Part shown: one piece after another, positions 1 through 6,328 of the stretch | Layout: the number at the start of each line of letters is the position of its first letter | Numbering within the stretch: position 1 is the stretch's first letter | NCBI GenBank assembly: GCA_910584525.1 | Contig: CAJUAT010000064.1 | Coordinates: forward strand, 1 to 12,576 | Reading direction: 5' to 3' | Length of the DNA stretch: 12,576 nt | Origin: an uncultured Muribaculaceae bacterium | GTDB taxonomy: Bacteria; Bacteroidota; Bacteroidia; Bacteroidales; Muribaculaceae | Program-made: the position numbers and the translations under genes | Notes under the pieces: model-generated | Seen by the model: the letters and a program-made list of their open reading frames with translations, nothing else | Told to the model about the DNA's origin: nothing | Databases searched by the model: none

Positions 1-95
1 GAGAGGATGGGCATTTCAGCTCACAGCCTTCGCACTTCGTCTTTGAATTCGCGGTGTAGCTCGCTACACTCCTTCATCTTCGAGAAAAATCGACT
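1..95. repeat. Non-coding block with short inverted repeat
   Basis: This is the left edge of the window, upstream of a copied pdxA fragment. The clearest structure is a perfect 7-bp inverted repeat, GTGTAGC at 54-60 and GCTACAC at 63-69, separated by only two bases. The minus strand can be read as a short open stretch ending at a stop near base 22 with a charged, helix-like 18-codon tail (MKECSELHREFKDEVRRL), but it has no convincing start or length. I do not recognise a gene. It could be the end of a dispersed repeat or of a gene cut by rearrangement. Confidence 0.3.
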
Positions 96-174
96 GCAAG
101 GAGGCCGTCCAGTCGAACTCCTTCCATTTCACGGGTCATACGGAATTTCTCGGCGAACGCTGCGGCGCCGAGCC
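96..174 (+). pseudogene. Duplicated internal fragment of pdxA
   Basis: This 79-bp stretch matches bases 773-851 inside the intact pdxA at 76 of 79 positions. The differences are at 116 (A for G793), 136 (T for C813) and 170 (G for A847). It corresponds to pdxA residues about 124-150, including the GHTEFL active-site segment. There is no start codon, no flanking pdxA sequence on either side, and its reading frame differs from that of the secretion-signal remnant that follows, so no functional protein can be made. One mismatch changes an amino acid (Asp to Asn at base 116) and one is silent (base 136). Either recombination or gene conversion from the neighbouring gene, or an assembly chimera, could explain it. 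Confidence 0.8.
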
Positions 175-287
175 CGGCCGAATACTACAATCTGCAGGGA
201 CAGAGCATCGACAGCTCCGACAAGCTCCGCCCCGGCATCTACATCATCCGCCAGGGCAACAACGCAAGGAAAATTGTGGTGAGGTAA
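174..287 (+). pseudogene. Remnant of a T9SS cargo gene (C-terminal sorting signal only)
   Basis: Read in the frame ending at TAA 285-287, this encodes a tail containing EYYNLQGQSI, then PGIYIIRQGNNARKIVVR and stop. This is the classic type A sorting signal of T9SS-secreted proteins in Bacteroidales: a YYNLQG-type strand, then PGIYIxR, then a basic RKxxxR end. In known cargo this signal ends a large secreted protein and is cleaved by the sortase PorU. Here the frame runs back only to a stop at 57-59, has no start codon, and upstream of about base 174 it is an out-of-frame reading of the pdxA fragment. It is therefore the 3' stump of a lost or displaced gene. Confidence 0.72.
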
Positions 288-297
288 CGTCGTTCAA

Positions 298-347
298 CTT
301 GTAGGCCAGTTAACTCCGCCGAACGCTTCCCTGACAAGGCTCTTTTT
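298..347 (+). terminator. Possible terminator after the sorting-signal remnant
   Basis: CTTGTAGG at 298-305 can pair with CCT at 330-332 and ACAAG at 334-338, with G333 bulged and a 24-nt loop. A T-run follows at 343-347. The long loop and bulge make this a weak call, but it lies just downstream of the remnant's stop codon and upstream of the pdxA promoter, where a terminator would be expected. Confidence 0.3.
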
Positions 348-375
348 CTGTTGTCGGAAAATATTTGTAACTTTG
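345..375 (+). promoter_or_regulatory. Candidate Bacteroidota promoter for the pdxA operon
   Basis: TAACTTTG at 368-375 is a perfect match to the Bacteroidota -7 box TAnnTTTG. The -33 box is poor: TTTC at 345-348 sits at the right distance (19 bp) but is not TTTG. Transcription would start near 382, leaving a leader of about 20 nt before the ATG at 403. The GGAGGT at 375-380 resembles a ribosome-binding site but overlaps the -7 box, is 22 nt from the ATG, and would lie outside the transcript, so I do not treat it as one. Confidence 0.5.
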
Positions 376-402
376 GAGGTTGAAAGATATTGAACGAACG
401 AT

Positions 403-1428
403 ATGTCAGAGCTGATAAAGGTGGGTATAACCCATGGCGATTATAATGGTGTGGGATATGAGGTGAGCCTCAAGGCTCTTGCCGATGAGGAGATTACGGA
501 GCTTTTCACGCCGGTGTTCTACGGCATCCCTGCGTTGGTGGAGAAAGCTGCCGAGAATTTCGGACTCACGCTTCCGCGCATCAAGGTGGTGACGGATGCC
601 GGCTATGCCGAGGATGGATTCCTCAACATAGTGGACCTCGGCATCAAGGATGTGGAGCTTACTCCCGGCACAGGGACCCGTCAGTCGGGCAGAGCCGCCG
701 TGACGGCTCTGGAAAGAGCCGTAAAAGACATCGCCGATGCCAAAATCGACACTCTCGTCACGGCTCCCATCAGCAAGGAGGCCGTCCAGTCGGACTCCTT
801 CCATTTCACGGGCCATACGGAATTTCTCGGCGAACGCTGCGGCGCCAAGCCGCGGATGATCCTCTTCGACGATTCTCTGCGCATAGCTCTGCTCACCACC
901 CACAAGCCGATAGGGGAAGTGGCCGGCTCTGTCACCAAAGAGGCGATAATCGAAGCCCTCGCTGAGTTCGACGCCTCGCTGCGCCTCGACTTCGACATAG
1001 ACTGCCCGAAGATAGCGGTGCTTAGTCTCAATCCACATTGCGGCGACAACGGGCTTTTAGGCACCGAGGAGATACGCGAGATCATACCGGCCATCAAGGA
1101 GACAGGCAACAGCCATATGACCTTCGGGCCATTTGCCGCCGACGGTTTCTTCGCCAGCGGCGCCTACCGCAAATATGACGGGGCGCTGGCCATGTACCAC
1201 GACCAGGGTCTGGCACCCTTCAAGGCACTTGCCGGCGACCGCGGGGTGAACTTCACGGCAGGACTGCCGCTGGTGCGCACGAGTCCTGACCATGGCACTG
1301 CCTACGACATCGCCTGGCAGGGCGTGGCCGACCCCACATCCATGCGCCAGGCCATCTATGCCGCCATCGACCTGCTGCGCAACCGCCGCCGCAACCTTGA
1401 AGCCGCCGCCAATCCTTTAAAAGCATGA
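403..1428 (+). CDS. pdxA: 4-hydroxythreonine-4-phosphate dehydrogenase PdxA
   Basis: PdxA oxidises 4-phosphooxy-L-threonine with NAD in the DXP-dependent route to pyridoxal phosphate, in the cytosol. The 341-aa product is close to the usual length (E. coli, 329). It has the N-terminal THGDYNGVGYE segment (10-20), GHTEFL (137-142), TTHKPIGE (165-172), LNPHCGDNG (209-217), YDGALAMYHDQGL (258-270) and DHGTAYD (296-302). The three metal-binding histidines of the family are present at H167, H212 and H266. It is the first gene of the operon: its TGA overlaps the ATG of the next gene by 4 bp. A fragment of this gene (773-851) is duplicated at 96-174. PdxA-like paralogues can act on other 4-phosphates, so a role outside vitamin B6 synthesis is possible, but PdxA is the simplest reading. 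Confidence 0.93.
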   Translation: MSELIKVGITHGDYNGVGYEVSLKALADEEITELFTPVFYGIPALVEKAAENFGLTLPRIKVVTDAGYAEDGFLNIVDLGIKDVELTPGTGTRQSGRAAVTALERAVKDIADAKIDTLVTAPISKEAVQSDSFHFTGHTEFLGERCGAKPRMILFDDSLRIALLTTHKPIGEVAGSVTKEAIIEALAEFDASLRLDFDIDCPKIAVLSLNPHCGDNGLLGTEEIREIIPAIKETGNSHMTFGPFAADGFFASGAYRKYDGALAMYHDQGLAPFKALAGDRGVNFTAGLPLVRTSPDHGTAYDIAWQGVADPTSMRQAIYAAIDLLRNRRRNLEAAANPLKA

Positions 1429-2159
1429 ATTTCGGCATCATAGCCGCCGGCGAAGGAAGCCGCCTCGCCGACGAAGGTCTCTCACTACCCAAACCGCTGG
1501 TGGAAGTCAACGGCATGCCGCTGATCGGCCGGCTACTGCACGTCTTCGCCATGGCCGGCGCCGACACTGTGGCCGTGGTCACCAACGCCTCACGCCCCGA
1601 AACAGCCCGTTACCTGCAGACAACGGCTCCCTCCCTCCCATACCGGCTCGAAATACGCCAGGCCATCACCCCCAGCTCCATGCACACCTTCGCCATTGTC
1701 GGCGACATGCTACGCGGAAAGGGCCGATTCATAGCCACTACCGTCGACACCGTCTTCAACACACGGGCATTCCTCGACTATGCCGCAGCCTATGCCGCTG
1801 CCCCCGACGACATCGACGGCATCATGGCCGTGACCTCATTCATCGACGACGAAAAGCCTCTGTACGTAAGCGTCGACAAGGATATGGACATCCTCGGCTT
1901 CAAGGACCGTGAGGAGAATCCGCGATACATATCCGCAGGCATCTACGGACTTGGCGACAAGGCACTCGACATCCTCGACGAGACACTGCGGAAAGGTGTG
2001 CGGCGCATGCGCAACTACCAGCGGGCTCTCGTGGAAGCGGGGCTGCGGCTCAAAGCCTACGACATAGGCAAGGCCGTCGACGTGGACCATGCCGCCGACA
2101 TCTCCACGGCCGCCTCTGTGGCCGGAACATTCAAAGATAACCACACATGGCGGAAATAG
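1425..2159 (+). CDS. Sugar/inositol-phosphate nucleotidyltransferase (NTP_transferase family)
   Basis: This 244-aa protein belongs to the GlmU/IPCT-type family, which joins an NTP and a sugar or polyol phosphate to give a nucleotide-activated product and pyrophosphate. The N-terminal signature IIAAGEGSRL (5-14) followed by KPLVEVNG (23-30) forms the nucleotide and phosphate site, with K23 the likely key lysine. TTVDTVF (105-111, D108) and AVDVDHAADI (217-226, D219 and D221) fit the metal-binding aspartates. No transferase or acyltransferase domain is fused. The substrate cannot be read directly. Its place between pdxA and inositol-lipid genes suggests CTP:inositol-1-phosphate cytidylyltransferase, making CDP-inositol for the phosphatidyltransferase two genes downstream. 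It overlaps pdxA by 4 bp and the next gene by 13 bp, so translation is probably coupled. Confidence 0.85.
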   Translation: MNFGIIAAGEGSRLADEGLSLPKPLVEVNGMPLIGRLLHVFAMAGADTVAVVTNASRPETARYLQTTAPSLPYRLEIRQAITPSSMHTFAIVGDMLRGKGRFIATTVDTVFNTRAFLDYAAAYAAAPDDIDGIMAVTSFIDDEKPLYVSVDKDMDILGFKDREENPRYISAGIYGLGDKALDILDETLRKGVRRMRNYQRALVEAGLRLKAYDIGKAVDVDHAADISTAASVAGTFKDNHTWRK

Positions 2160-3034
2160 AGATTGCTGGCGTGATGAGGTCAGGAGCCTATTCCCCCAAC
2201 AACATAGGCAACGACGCGGCGATTATCAACACCGTGTCGGAACATCTGCGCAAACGCGGCTGCTCGGTGACGCTTTACAGCGAGGAACAGTTCCGCAACA
2301 GCGACATCACCCAGGACATCATCCTCAACATGTGCCGGGAACCGGCGTCGGTGGCCAAGCTGCAGAGCCTTGAAGACAAGGGTCGGCTGGTAATCAACTC
2401 GGGCTACGGCATCTCCAACAGCCGACGCGAGCCGCTTACCCGACTGCTCATCGCCAACGGCATCCCCTACCCCCAGTCGCTCATAGTGAACACCAACGAG
2501 GATGTGCGCGCCGAGCTCGACGAAGCGGGCATAGGCGCCTGCTGGATAAAGCGGGGCGACTTCCACGCCATGCACAAGGAAGACATCAGCTATTGCCGCA
2601 ATGCCCGCGAAGCCCAGGACATGCTCCATGAATATTTCTACCGCGGGATACGCCGCGCCGTCATCAACCGCCACCTTACCGGCGACCTGGTGAAATTCTA
2701 CGGCGTGCAGGGAGAACCCTTCTTCTACTGGTTCTATCCTTTCGACGAAGGCCACAGCAAATATGGCTGGGAGACGGTCAACGGCAAAAGCCAGGGGTAT
2801 GCCTTCGACATCCCGGCGCTTCACCAGCTGTGCGAAAGGACGTCGCGGCTTCTTGATGTGAAGATATATGGGGGCGACTGCATAGTGGGCTCCGACGGCA
2901 CGGTACGCATCATCGACTTCAACGACTGGCCGAGCTTCGCGCCCTGCCGCGACGAGGCCGCCGCCGCCATTGCCCGATGCATCCTCAAAAACATCCGCAA
3001 ACACTTAAAAACAACACGTCACAATGGGAAATGA
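2147..3034 (+). CDS. ATP-grasp family protein of unknown substrate
   Basis: This 295-aa protein has the layout of an ATP-grasp enzyme. The first ~110 residues are a pre-ATP domain. WIKRGD (133-138) supplies a likely ATP-binding lysine (K135), VINRHLTGDLVKFYGV (172-187) resembles the second ATP-grasp strand pair, and YGGDCIVGSDG (241-251) with IDFNDWPSF (256-264) supplies the magnesium-binding D257 and N259. ATP-grasp enzymes form acyl-phosphate intermediates to make amides or esters, but the inositol polyphosphate 5/6-kinases (ITPK) also use this fold and carry a similar D-x-N-x-aromatic-P motif near the end. With inositol-lipid neighbours, a kinase or ligase acting on inositol, an inositol phosphate or the lipid headgroup is a reasonable but unproven idea. 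It overlaps both neighbours (13 and 11 bp). Confidence 0.8.
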   Translation: MAEIEIAGVMRSGAYSPNNIGNDAAIINTVSEHLRKRGCSVTLYSEEQFRNSDITQDIILNMCREPASVAKLQSLEDKGRLVINSGYGISNSRREPLTRLLIANGIPYPQSLIVNTNEDVRAELDEAGIGACWIKRGDFHAMHKEDISYCRNAREAQDMLHEYFYRGIRRAVINRHLTGDLVKFYGVQGEPFFYWFYPFDEGHSKYGWETVNGKSQGYAFDIPALHQLCERTSRLLDVKIYGGDCIVGSDGTVRIIDFNDWPSFAPCRDEAAAAIARCILKNIRKHLKTTRHNGK

Positions 3035-4019
3035 CCGTCGAAACGCCGCCGGAGCGAAAATGGGTGAATATCAGGCGTCGCTGAAATCGATGGATACCGA
3101 AGAATGGTGGGACCTTCATTTCTACCGTCCGATAGGCTACGGGTGGGCTCGACTGGCGCGGCGTCTGGGAGTGACCCCCAACGCCATCACCATAGCCTCC
3201 ATATTCCTGGGCATAGGCGCCGGCTGGTGCTTCTATTACGACAGCCTGTGGTGGAACCTTCTTGGCGCCATACTGCTCATATGGGCCGACTCGTTCGATT
3301 CGGCCGACGGGCAGCTCGCACGCCTTACGGGACAATACTCCCGGATGGGCCGCATCCTCGACGGGCTGAGCAGCGACATATGGTTCGCCGCAATTTACCT
3401 GGCCATCATCTTCCGCGAGAACGCCACCTCACCCTTCTTCTCCGCCCACCCCTGGGCAATATGGGCCATGGCCGTGGCCGCTGCCATTTGCCATGCCGCC
3501 CAGGCTGCCATAGCCGACTATTACCGCCAGTTCCACCTCTTCTTCCTCAAAGGGAAAGAGGGTTCCGAACTCGACAACGCCGAAGCCATGAAAGCCCAGT
3601 ACCATTCCCTGTCATGGCGGCGTGAACCCTGGCGCAAGCTCGTGCTCCTTTTCTATTCCAACTATACGGCAGGACAGGAAAACCGCACGCCGCATATGCA
3701 GCGGCTCCGCCGCGAAATCGCCCTCAGATATGGCGACAATATCCCCGACGGCTTCCGCCGGCAGTTCAGGAAAGAATCTCTCCCTCTCATGAAATATACC
3801 AACATACTGAGCTTCAACACGCGTTCACTGGCCCTTTTCATAGCCATTCTGCTGCTGCGGATGCCATGGACCTATCTGGCCTTTGAACTAACCGTGATGA
3901 ATTGCATTATGATATATATGATGGTGCGTCACGAACACATATGCCGACGCCTGTCACAGGAACTGAAAAACTCGGAAGGCACCGTTGGCGCCCTCAAAAC
4001 ACAAGAGTACCTTCCTTAA
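3024..4019 (+). CDS. CDP-alcohol phosphatidyltransferase (phosphatidylinositol-type lipid synthesis)
   Basis: This 331-aa integral membrane enzyme belongs to the family that displaces CMP from a CDP-activated alcohol. The signature begins D92-x2-D95-G96-x2-A99-R100, then G109-x3-D113. The fourth aspartate, normally four residues after D113, is a serine (S117), and an aspartate lies one position later (D118). Hydrophobic stretches near 54-72, 78-89, 119-131, 143-165, 265-280 and 283-301 look membrane-spanning. A long basic cytosolic stretch (about 168-260) separates the fourth and fifth. Neighbours suggest it makes phosphatidylinositol phosphate from CDP-diacylglycerol and inositol phosphate, or phosphatidylinositol directly from CDP-inositol and diacylglycerol. 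An alternative start at 3060 would drop 12 residues. Confidence 0.85.
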   Translation: MGNDRRNAAGAKMGEYQASLKSMDTEEWWDLHFYRPIGYGWARLARRLGVTPNAITIASIFLGIGAGWCFYYDSLWWNLLGAILLIWADSFDSADGQLARLTGQYSRMGRILDGLSSDIWFAAIYLAIIFRENATSPFFSAHPWAIWAMAVAAAICHAAQAAIADYYRQFHLFFLKGKEGSELDNAEAMKAQYHSLSWRREPWRKLVLLFYSNYTAGQENRTPHMQRLRREIALRYGDNIPDGFRRQFRKESLPLMKYTNILSFNTRSLALFIAILLLRMPWTYLAFELTVMNCIMIYMMVRHEHICRRLSQELKNSEGTVGALKTQEYLP

Positions 4020-4030
4020 ACACAAGGGTC

Positions 4031-4789
4031 ATGAACATAGATGTAAAAAGAATAAAGGGAATAATCTTCGATTACGGCGGGACACTTGACACAGACGGGC
4101 GTCACTGGAGCGAGGTATTGTGGCTGGGCTACCGCCAGGCCGGCGTGACAGTAGACAAGGGAGCCTTCCGCGAAGCCTATGTGTACGCGGAGCGGGAACT
4201 CGCCCGCGAGCGACACATACTGCCCGCCCACGATTTTCACGACATGCTCCTCATCAAGGTGAAAATCGAGCTGGAATGGCTTGTGCGCCAGGGTCTATTC
4301 GCACCGGAGGAAGTCGACAAGGCCACGCGGCGCATCGCCGGCTCCTGCTACGACTACGCACGCCACAACATAGAGCTTGCAAAGCCGATGCTCAAGGCTT
4401 TGTCGGAGCGGTATCCGCTGGTGCTCGTATCCAATTTCTACGGCAATATAGATACCGTCCTCACCGATTTCGGCATCAGGAAATATTTCCGCGACATCAT
4501 AGAAAGCGCCATTCTGGGCATACGCAAACCCGACCCGCGCATATTCGAGCATGGCGTAAAGGCACTGGGGCTGCAGCCGTCGGAAACACTTGTGATAGGC
4601 GACTCGCTGAAGAAAGATATCCTGCCGGCAGAGTCGATAGGCTGCCAGGTGCTATGGATCAAGGGAGAGGCCTGGGACAAGGAGGAAAACGAACTCTTCC
4701 ACCCCAACATGATCAGCAACCTCGGGGAAGCATTGCGAATTGTAGAGGCCTACCCGTCGGCCGCCCGGGAGAAAGAGGGGCAAGAGTGA
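4031..4789 (+). CDS. HAD-superfamily phosphatase, candidate phosphatidylinositol-phosphate phosphatase
   Basis: This 252-aa HAD-type hydrolase has a helical cap inserted after motif I (about 22-120). Motif I is FDYGGTLDT: nucleophile D14, but the usual second aspartate (two residues on) is glycine G16. Motif II is VSNFYGN (S134), motif III has K166 in IRKPDPRIF, and motif IV is GDSLKKD (190-196, D191 and D196). A glycine at this place is also found in some active HAD phosphatases such as YihX, so activity is plausible. Its position suggests it removes the phosphate from a phosphatidylinositol-phosphate intermediate or from inositol 1-phosphate. I place the start at ATG 4031, 11 bp after the previous gene. 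The frame is open back to 3902, but that region lies inside the upstream gene and is not HAD-like. Confidence 0.85.
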   Translation: MNIDVKRIKGIIFDYGGTLDTDGRHWSEVLWLGYRQAGVTVDKGAFREAYVYAERELARERHILPAHDFHDMLLIKVKIELEWLVRQGLFAPEEVDKATRRIAGSCYDYARHNIELAKPMLKALSERYPLVLVSNFYGNIDTVLTDFGIRKYFRDIIESAILGIRKPDPRIFEHGVKALGLQPSETLVIGDSLKKDILPAESIGCQVLWIKGEAWDKEENELFHPNMISNLGEALRIVEAYPSAAREKEGQE

Positions 4790-4808
4790 TTTGGGGATAG
4801 CTGCCCGA

Positions 4809-4860
4809 TTAACTTTATTTAACCTTATCTTCTTAATAGAACTATATTTAACTTTATTTA
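4809..4860. repeat. 13-bp direct repeats in the intergenic control region
   Basis: TTAACTTTATTTA occurs at 4809-4821 and again at 4848-4860, 39 bp apart from start to start. The region between also contains the related TTTAACCTTAT. The 213-bp gap 4790-5002 is strikingly AT-rich compared with the genes around it. These repeats could be regulator-binding sites for the promoter of the inositol-phosphate synthase gene, or chance similarity in AT-rich DNA. Confidence 0.45.
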
Positions 4861-4892
4861 TATAAATCTTCAATCCGTTAAGGTAATTTAAG

Positions 4893-4919
4893 TTTAGAGG
4901 GCTTAAATAGTCCCCTAAA
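4893..4919. promoter_or_regulatory. Imperfect dyad between the HAD gene and the synthase gene
   Basis: TTTAG (4893-4897) plus GGG (4899-4901) can pair with CCC (4912-4914) plus CTAAA (4915-4919), with A4898 bulged and a 10-nt loop. It lies just before the proposed -33 box at 4922. It could end transcription of the upstream operon, although the following T-tract is poor, or act as an operator. Confidence 0.35.
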
Positions 4920-4921
4920 TC

Positions 4922-4953
4922 TTTGGCCGATTCGCAAATTGGCAATAATTTTA
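4922..4953 (+). promoter_or_regulatory. Candidate Bacteroidota promoter for the inositol-phosphate synthase gene
   Basis: TTTG at 4922-4925 matches the -33 box. After a 20-bp spacer, TAATTTTA at 4946-4953 matches the -7 box TAnnTTTG except for the last base. The transcript would start near 4960 and carry a leader of about 43 nt. This would let the synthase and trmD be expressed separately from the rest of the lipid cluster. Confidence 0.5.
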
Positions 4954-5002
4954 CGGCTTATTAATTGGATGAACAGTTACTTTCAACAAATAACACACAG
5001 AA

Positions 5003-6328
5003 ATGTCGAAAACAGCAGAGGCTCCGAAAGGTAAACTGGGAGTAATGATAGTAGGTCTTGGCGCTGTAAGCACCACCTTCATCACCGGTGTGCTGATGAC
5101 CCGCAAAGGTCTGGCAAAGCCCATCGGCTCCATGACACAATATGACAAGATACGCATCGGCAAAGGCGCCGACAAGAAATATCTGCACTACAAAGACATC
5201 GTTCCGTTGGCAAATCTCAACGACATCGTTTTTGCTGCCTGGGACGTATATCCGGCGAATGCTTACGAGAGCGCTATAAATGCCGAAGTGCTCAAAGAGA
5301 AGGATATAAATCCCGTCAAGGAGGAGCTTGAACGCATCAAGCCTCTGAAAGCGGCTTTTGACCACAATTACGCCAAGCGTCTTGACGGCGACAACGTCAA
5401 GGAATGCAGCGACCGCTGGGACATGACCGAGCAGATCCGCGAGGACATACGCGCCTTCCGGCGCGAAAGCGGCGTGGAGCGCGTGGTGGTGCTATGGGCC
5501 GCCTCCACAGAGGTGTACGTGCCCGTCGACGAGAAGGCACACTACAGTCTCGCCGACCTCGAGGCCGCCATGAAGGCCGACGACCGTGAGCATGTGGCAC
5601 CGTCGATGTGCTATGCTTATGCCGCCCTTTCCGAAGGATGCCCATTCATCATGGGAGCACCCAACACCACCGTAGACATCCCCGCCATGTGGGAACTCGC
5701 CGACAAGACAGGCATGCCCATAGCCGGCAAGGACTTCAAGACGGGCCAGACGCTGGTGAAATCAGGCTTCGCCCCAATAATCGGCACGCGCTGCCTCGGC
5801 CTCAGCGGATGGTTCTCCACCAACATCCTCGGCAACCGCGACGGTCTCGTGCTCGACGAACCCGCCAATTTCCGCACCAAAGAGGTGTCGAAACTGTCGA
5901 CACTCGAGTCGATTCTCGTGCCCGAGGAGCAGCCCGACCTCTATGGCCACGGCAACGACGAAGATACCCAGTACTACCACAAGGTACGCATCAACTACTA
6001 TCCCCCGCGCAACGACAACAAGGAGGGCTGGGACAACATCGACATTTTCGGCTGGATGGGCTACCCCATGCAGATAAAGATCAACTTCCTCTGCCGCGAC
6101 TCCATTCTGGCGGCTCCGCTATGTCTGGACCTGGTGCTGCTCAGCGACCTCGCGCAACGTGCCGGAAGAAAGGGTATACAGCGTTTCCTGAGCTTCTTCC
6201 TGAAGAGCCCCATGCACAACTATCTGGAGGGAGAAGTGCCCGTGAACAATCTTTTCCAGCAGTACACGATGCTCAAGAACGCCATCCGCGAGATGGGCGG
6301 TTACGAAGCTGACGAAGAAATCGACTGA
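5003..6328 (+). CDS. myo-inositol-1-phosphate synthase (inositol-3-phosphate synthase)
   Basis: This cytosolic enzyme isomerises glucose 6-phosphate to 1D-myo-inositol 3-phosphate using bound NAD, the first step of inositol-lipid synthesis. The 441-aa product has the N-terminal Rossmann fold MIVGLGAVSTT (15-25), VVLWAASTE (162-170), the family's KDFKTGQT (243-250, with an active-site lysine), GWFSTNILGNRDG (269-281), and MQIKINFLCRDS (356-367) leading into APLCLDLVLL (371-380). The length fits the bacterial branch and is shorter than the ~530-aa eukaryotic enzymes. It has its own probable promoter in the AT-rich gap upstream, and its stop codon shares one base with the trmD start (TGATG). The enzyme supplies the inositol phosphate used by the upstream genes. 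Confidence 0.95.
   Translation: MSKTAEAPKGKLGVMIVGLGAVSTTFITGVLMTRKGLAKPIGSMTQYDKIRIGKGADKKYLHYKDIVPLANLNDIVFAAWDVYPANAYESAINAEVLKEKDINPVKEELERIKPLKAAFDHNYAKRLDGDNVKECSDRWDMTEQIREDIRAFRRESGVERVVVLWAASTEVYVPVDEKAHYSLADLEAAMKADDREHVAPSMCYAYAALSEGCPFIMGAPNTTVDIPAMWELADKTGMPIAGKDFKTGQTLVKSGFAPIIGTRCLGLSGWFSTNILGNRDGLVLDEPANFRTKEVSKLSTLESILVPEEQPDLYGHGNDEDTQYYHKVRINYYPPRNDNKEGWDNIDIFGWMGYPMQIKINFLCRDSILAAPLCLDLVLLSDLAQRAGRKGIQRFLSFFLKSPMHNYLEGEVPVNNLFQQYTMLKNAIREMGGYEADEEID

Noticed and set aside
7..282. A 91-codon plus-strand open frame at the left edge
   Set aside because: Its frame is neither that of the pdxA copy nor that of the sorting signal. The product is low-complexity and basic, and is an accident of the join.
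406..1038. Minus-strand open frame opposite pdxA
   Set aside because: It is an antisense shadow of a conserved enzyme with all motifs intact, and it shows no family features.
2180..3004. Long minus-strand open frame (about 274 codons) opposite the ATP-grasp gene
   Set aside because: It has no recognisable motifs and lies wholly inside a well-supported gene. Long antisense frames are common in GC-rich coding DNA.
3902..4030. N-terminal extension of the HAD protein by 43 residues
   Set aside because: The extension overlaps the end of the phosphatidyltransferase gene and gives a non-conserved basic peptide. ATG 4031 sits just before the HAD core.
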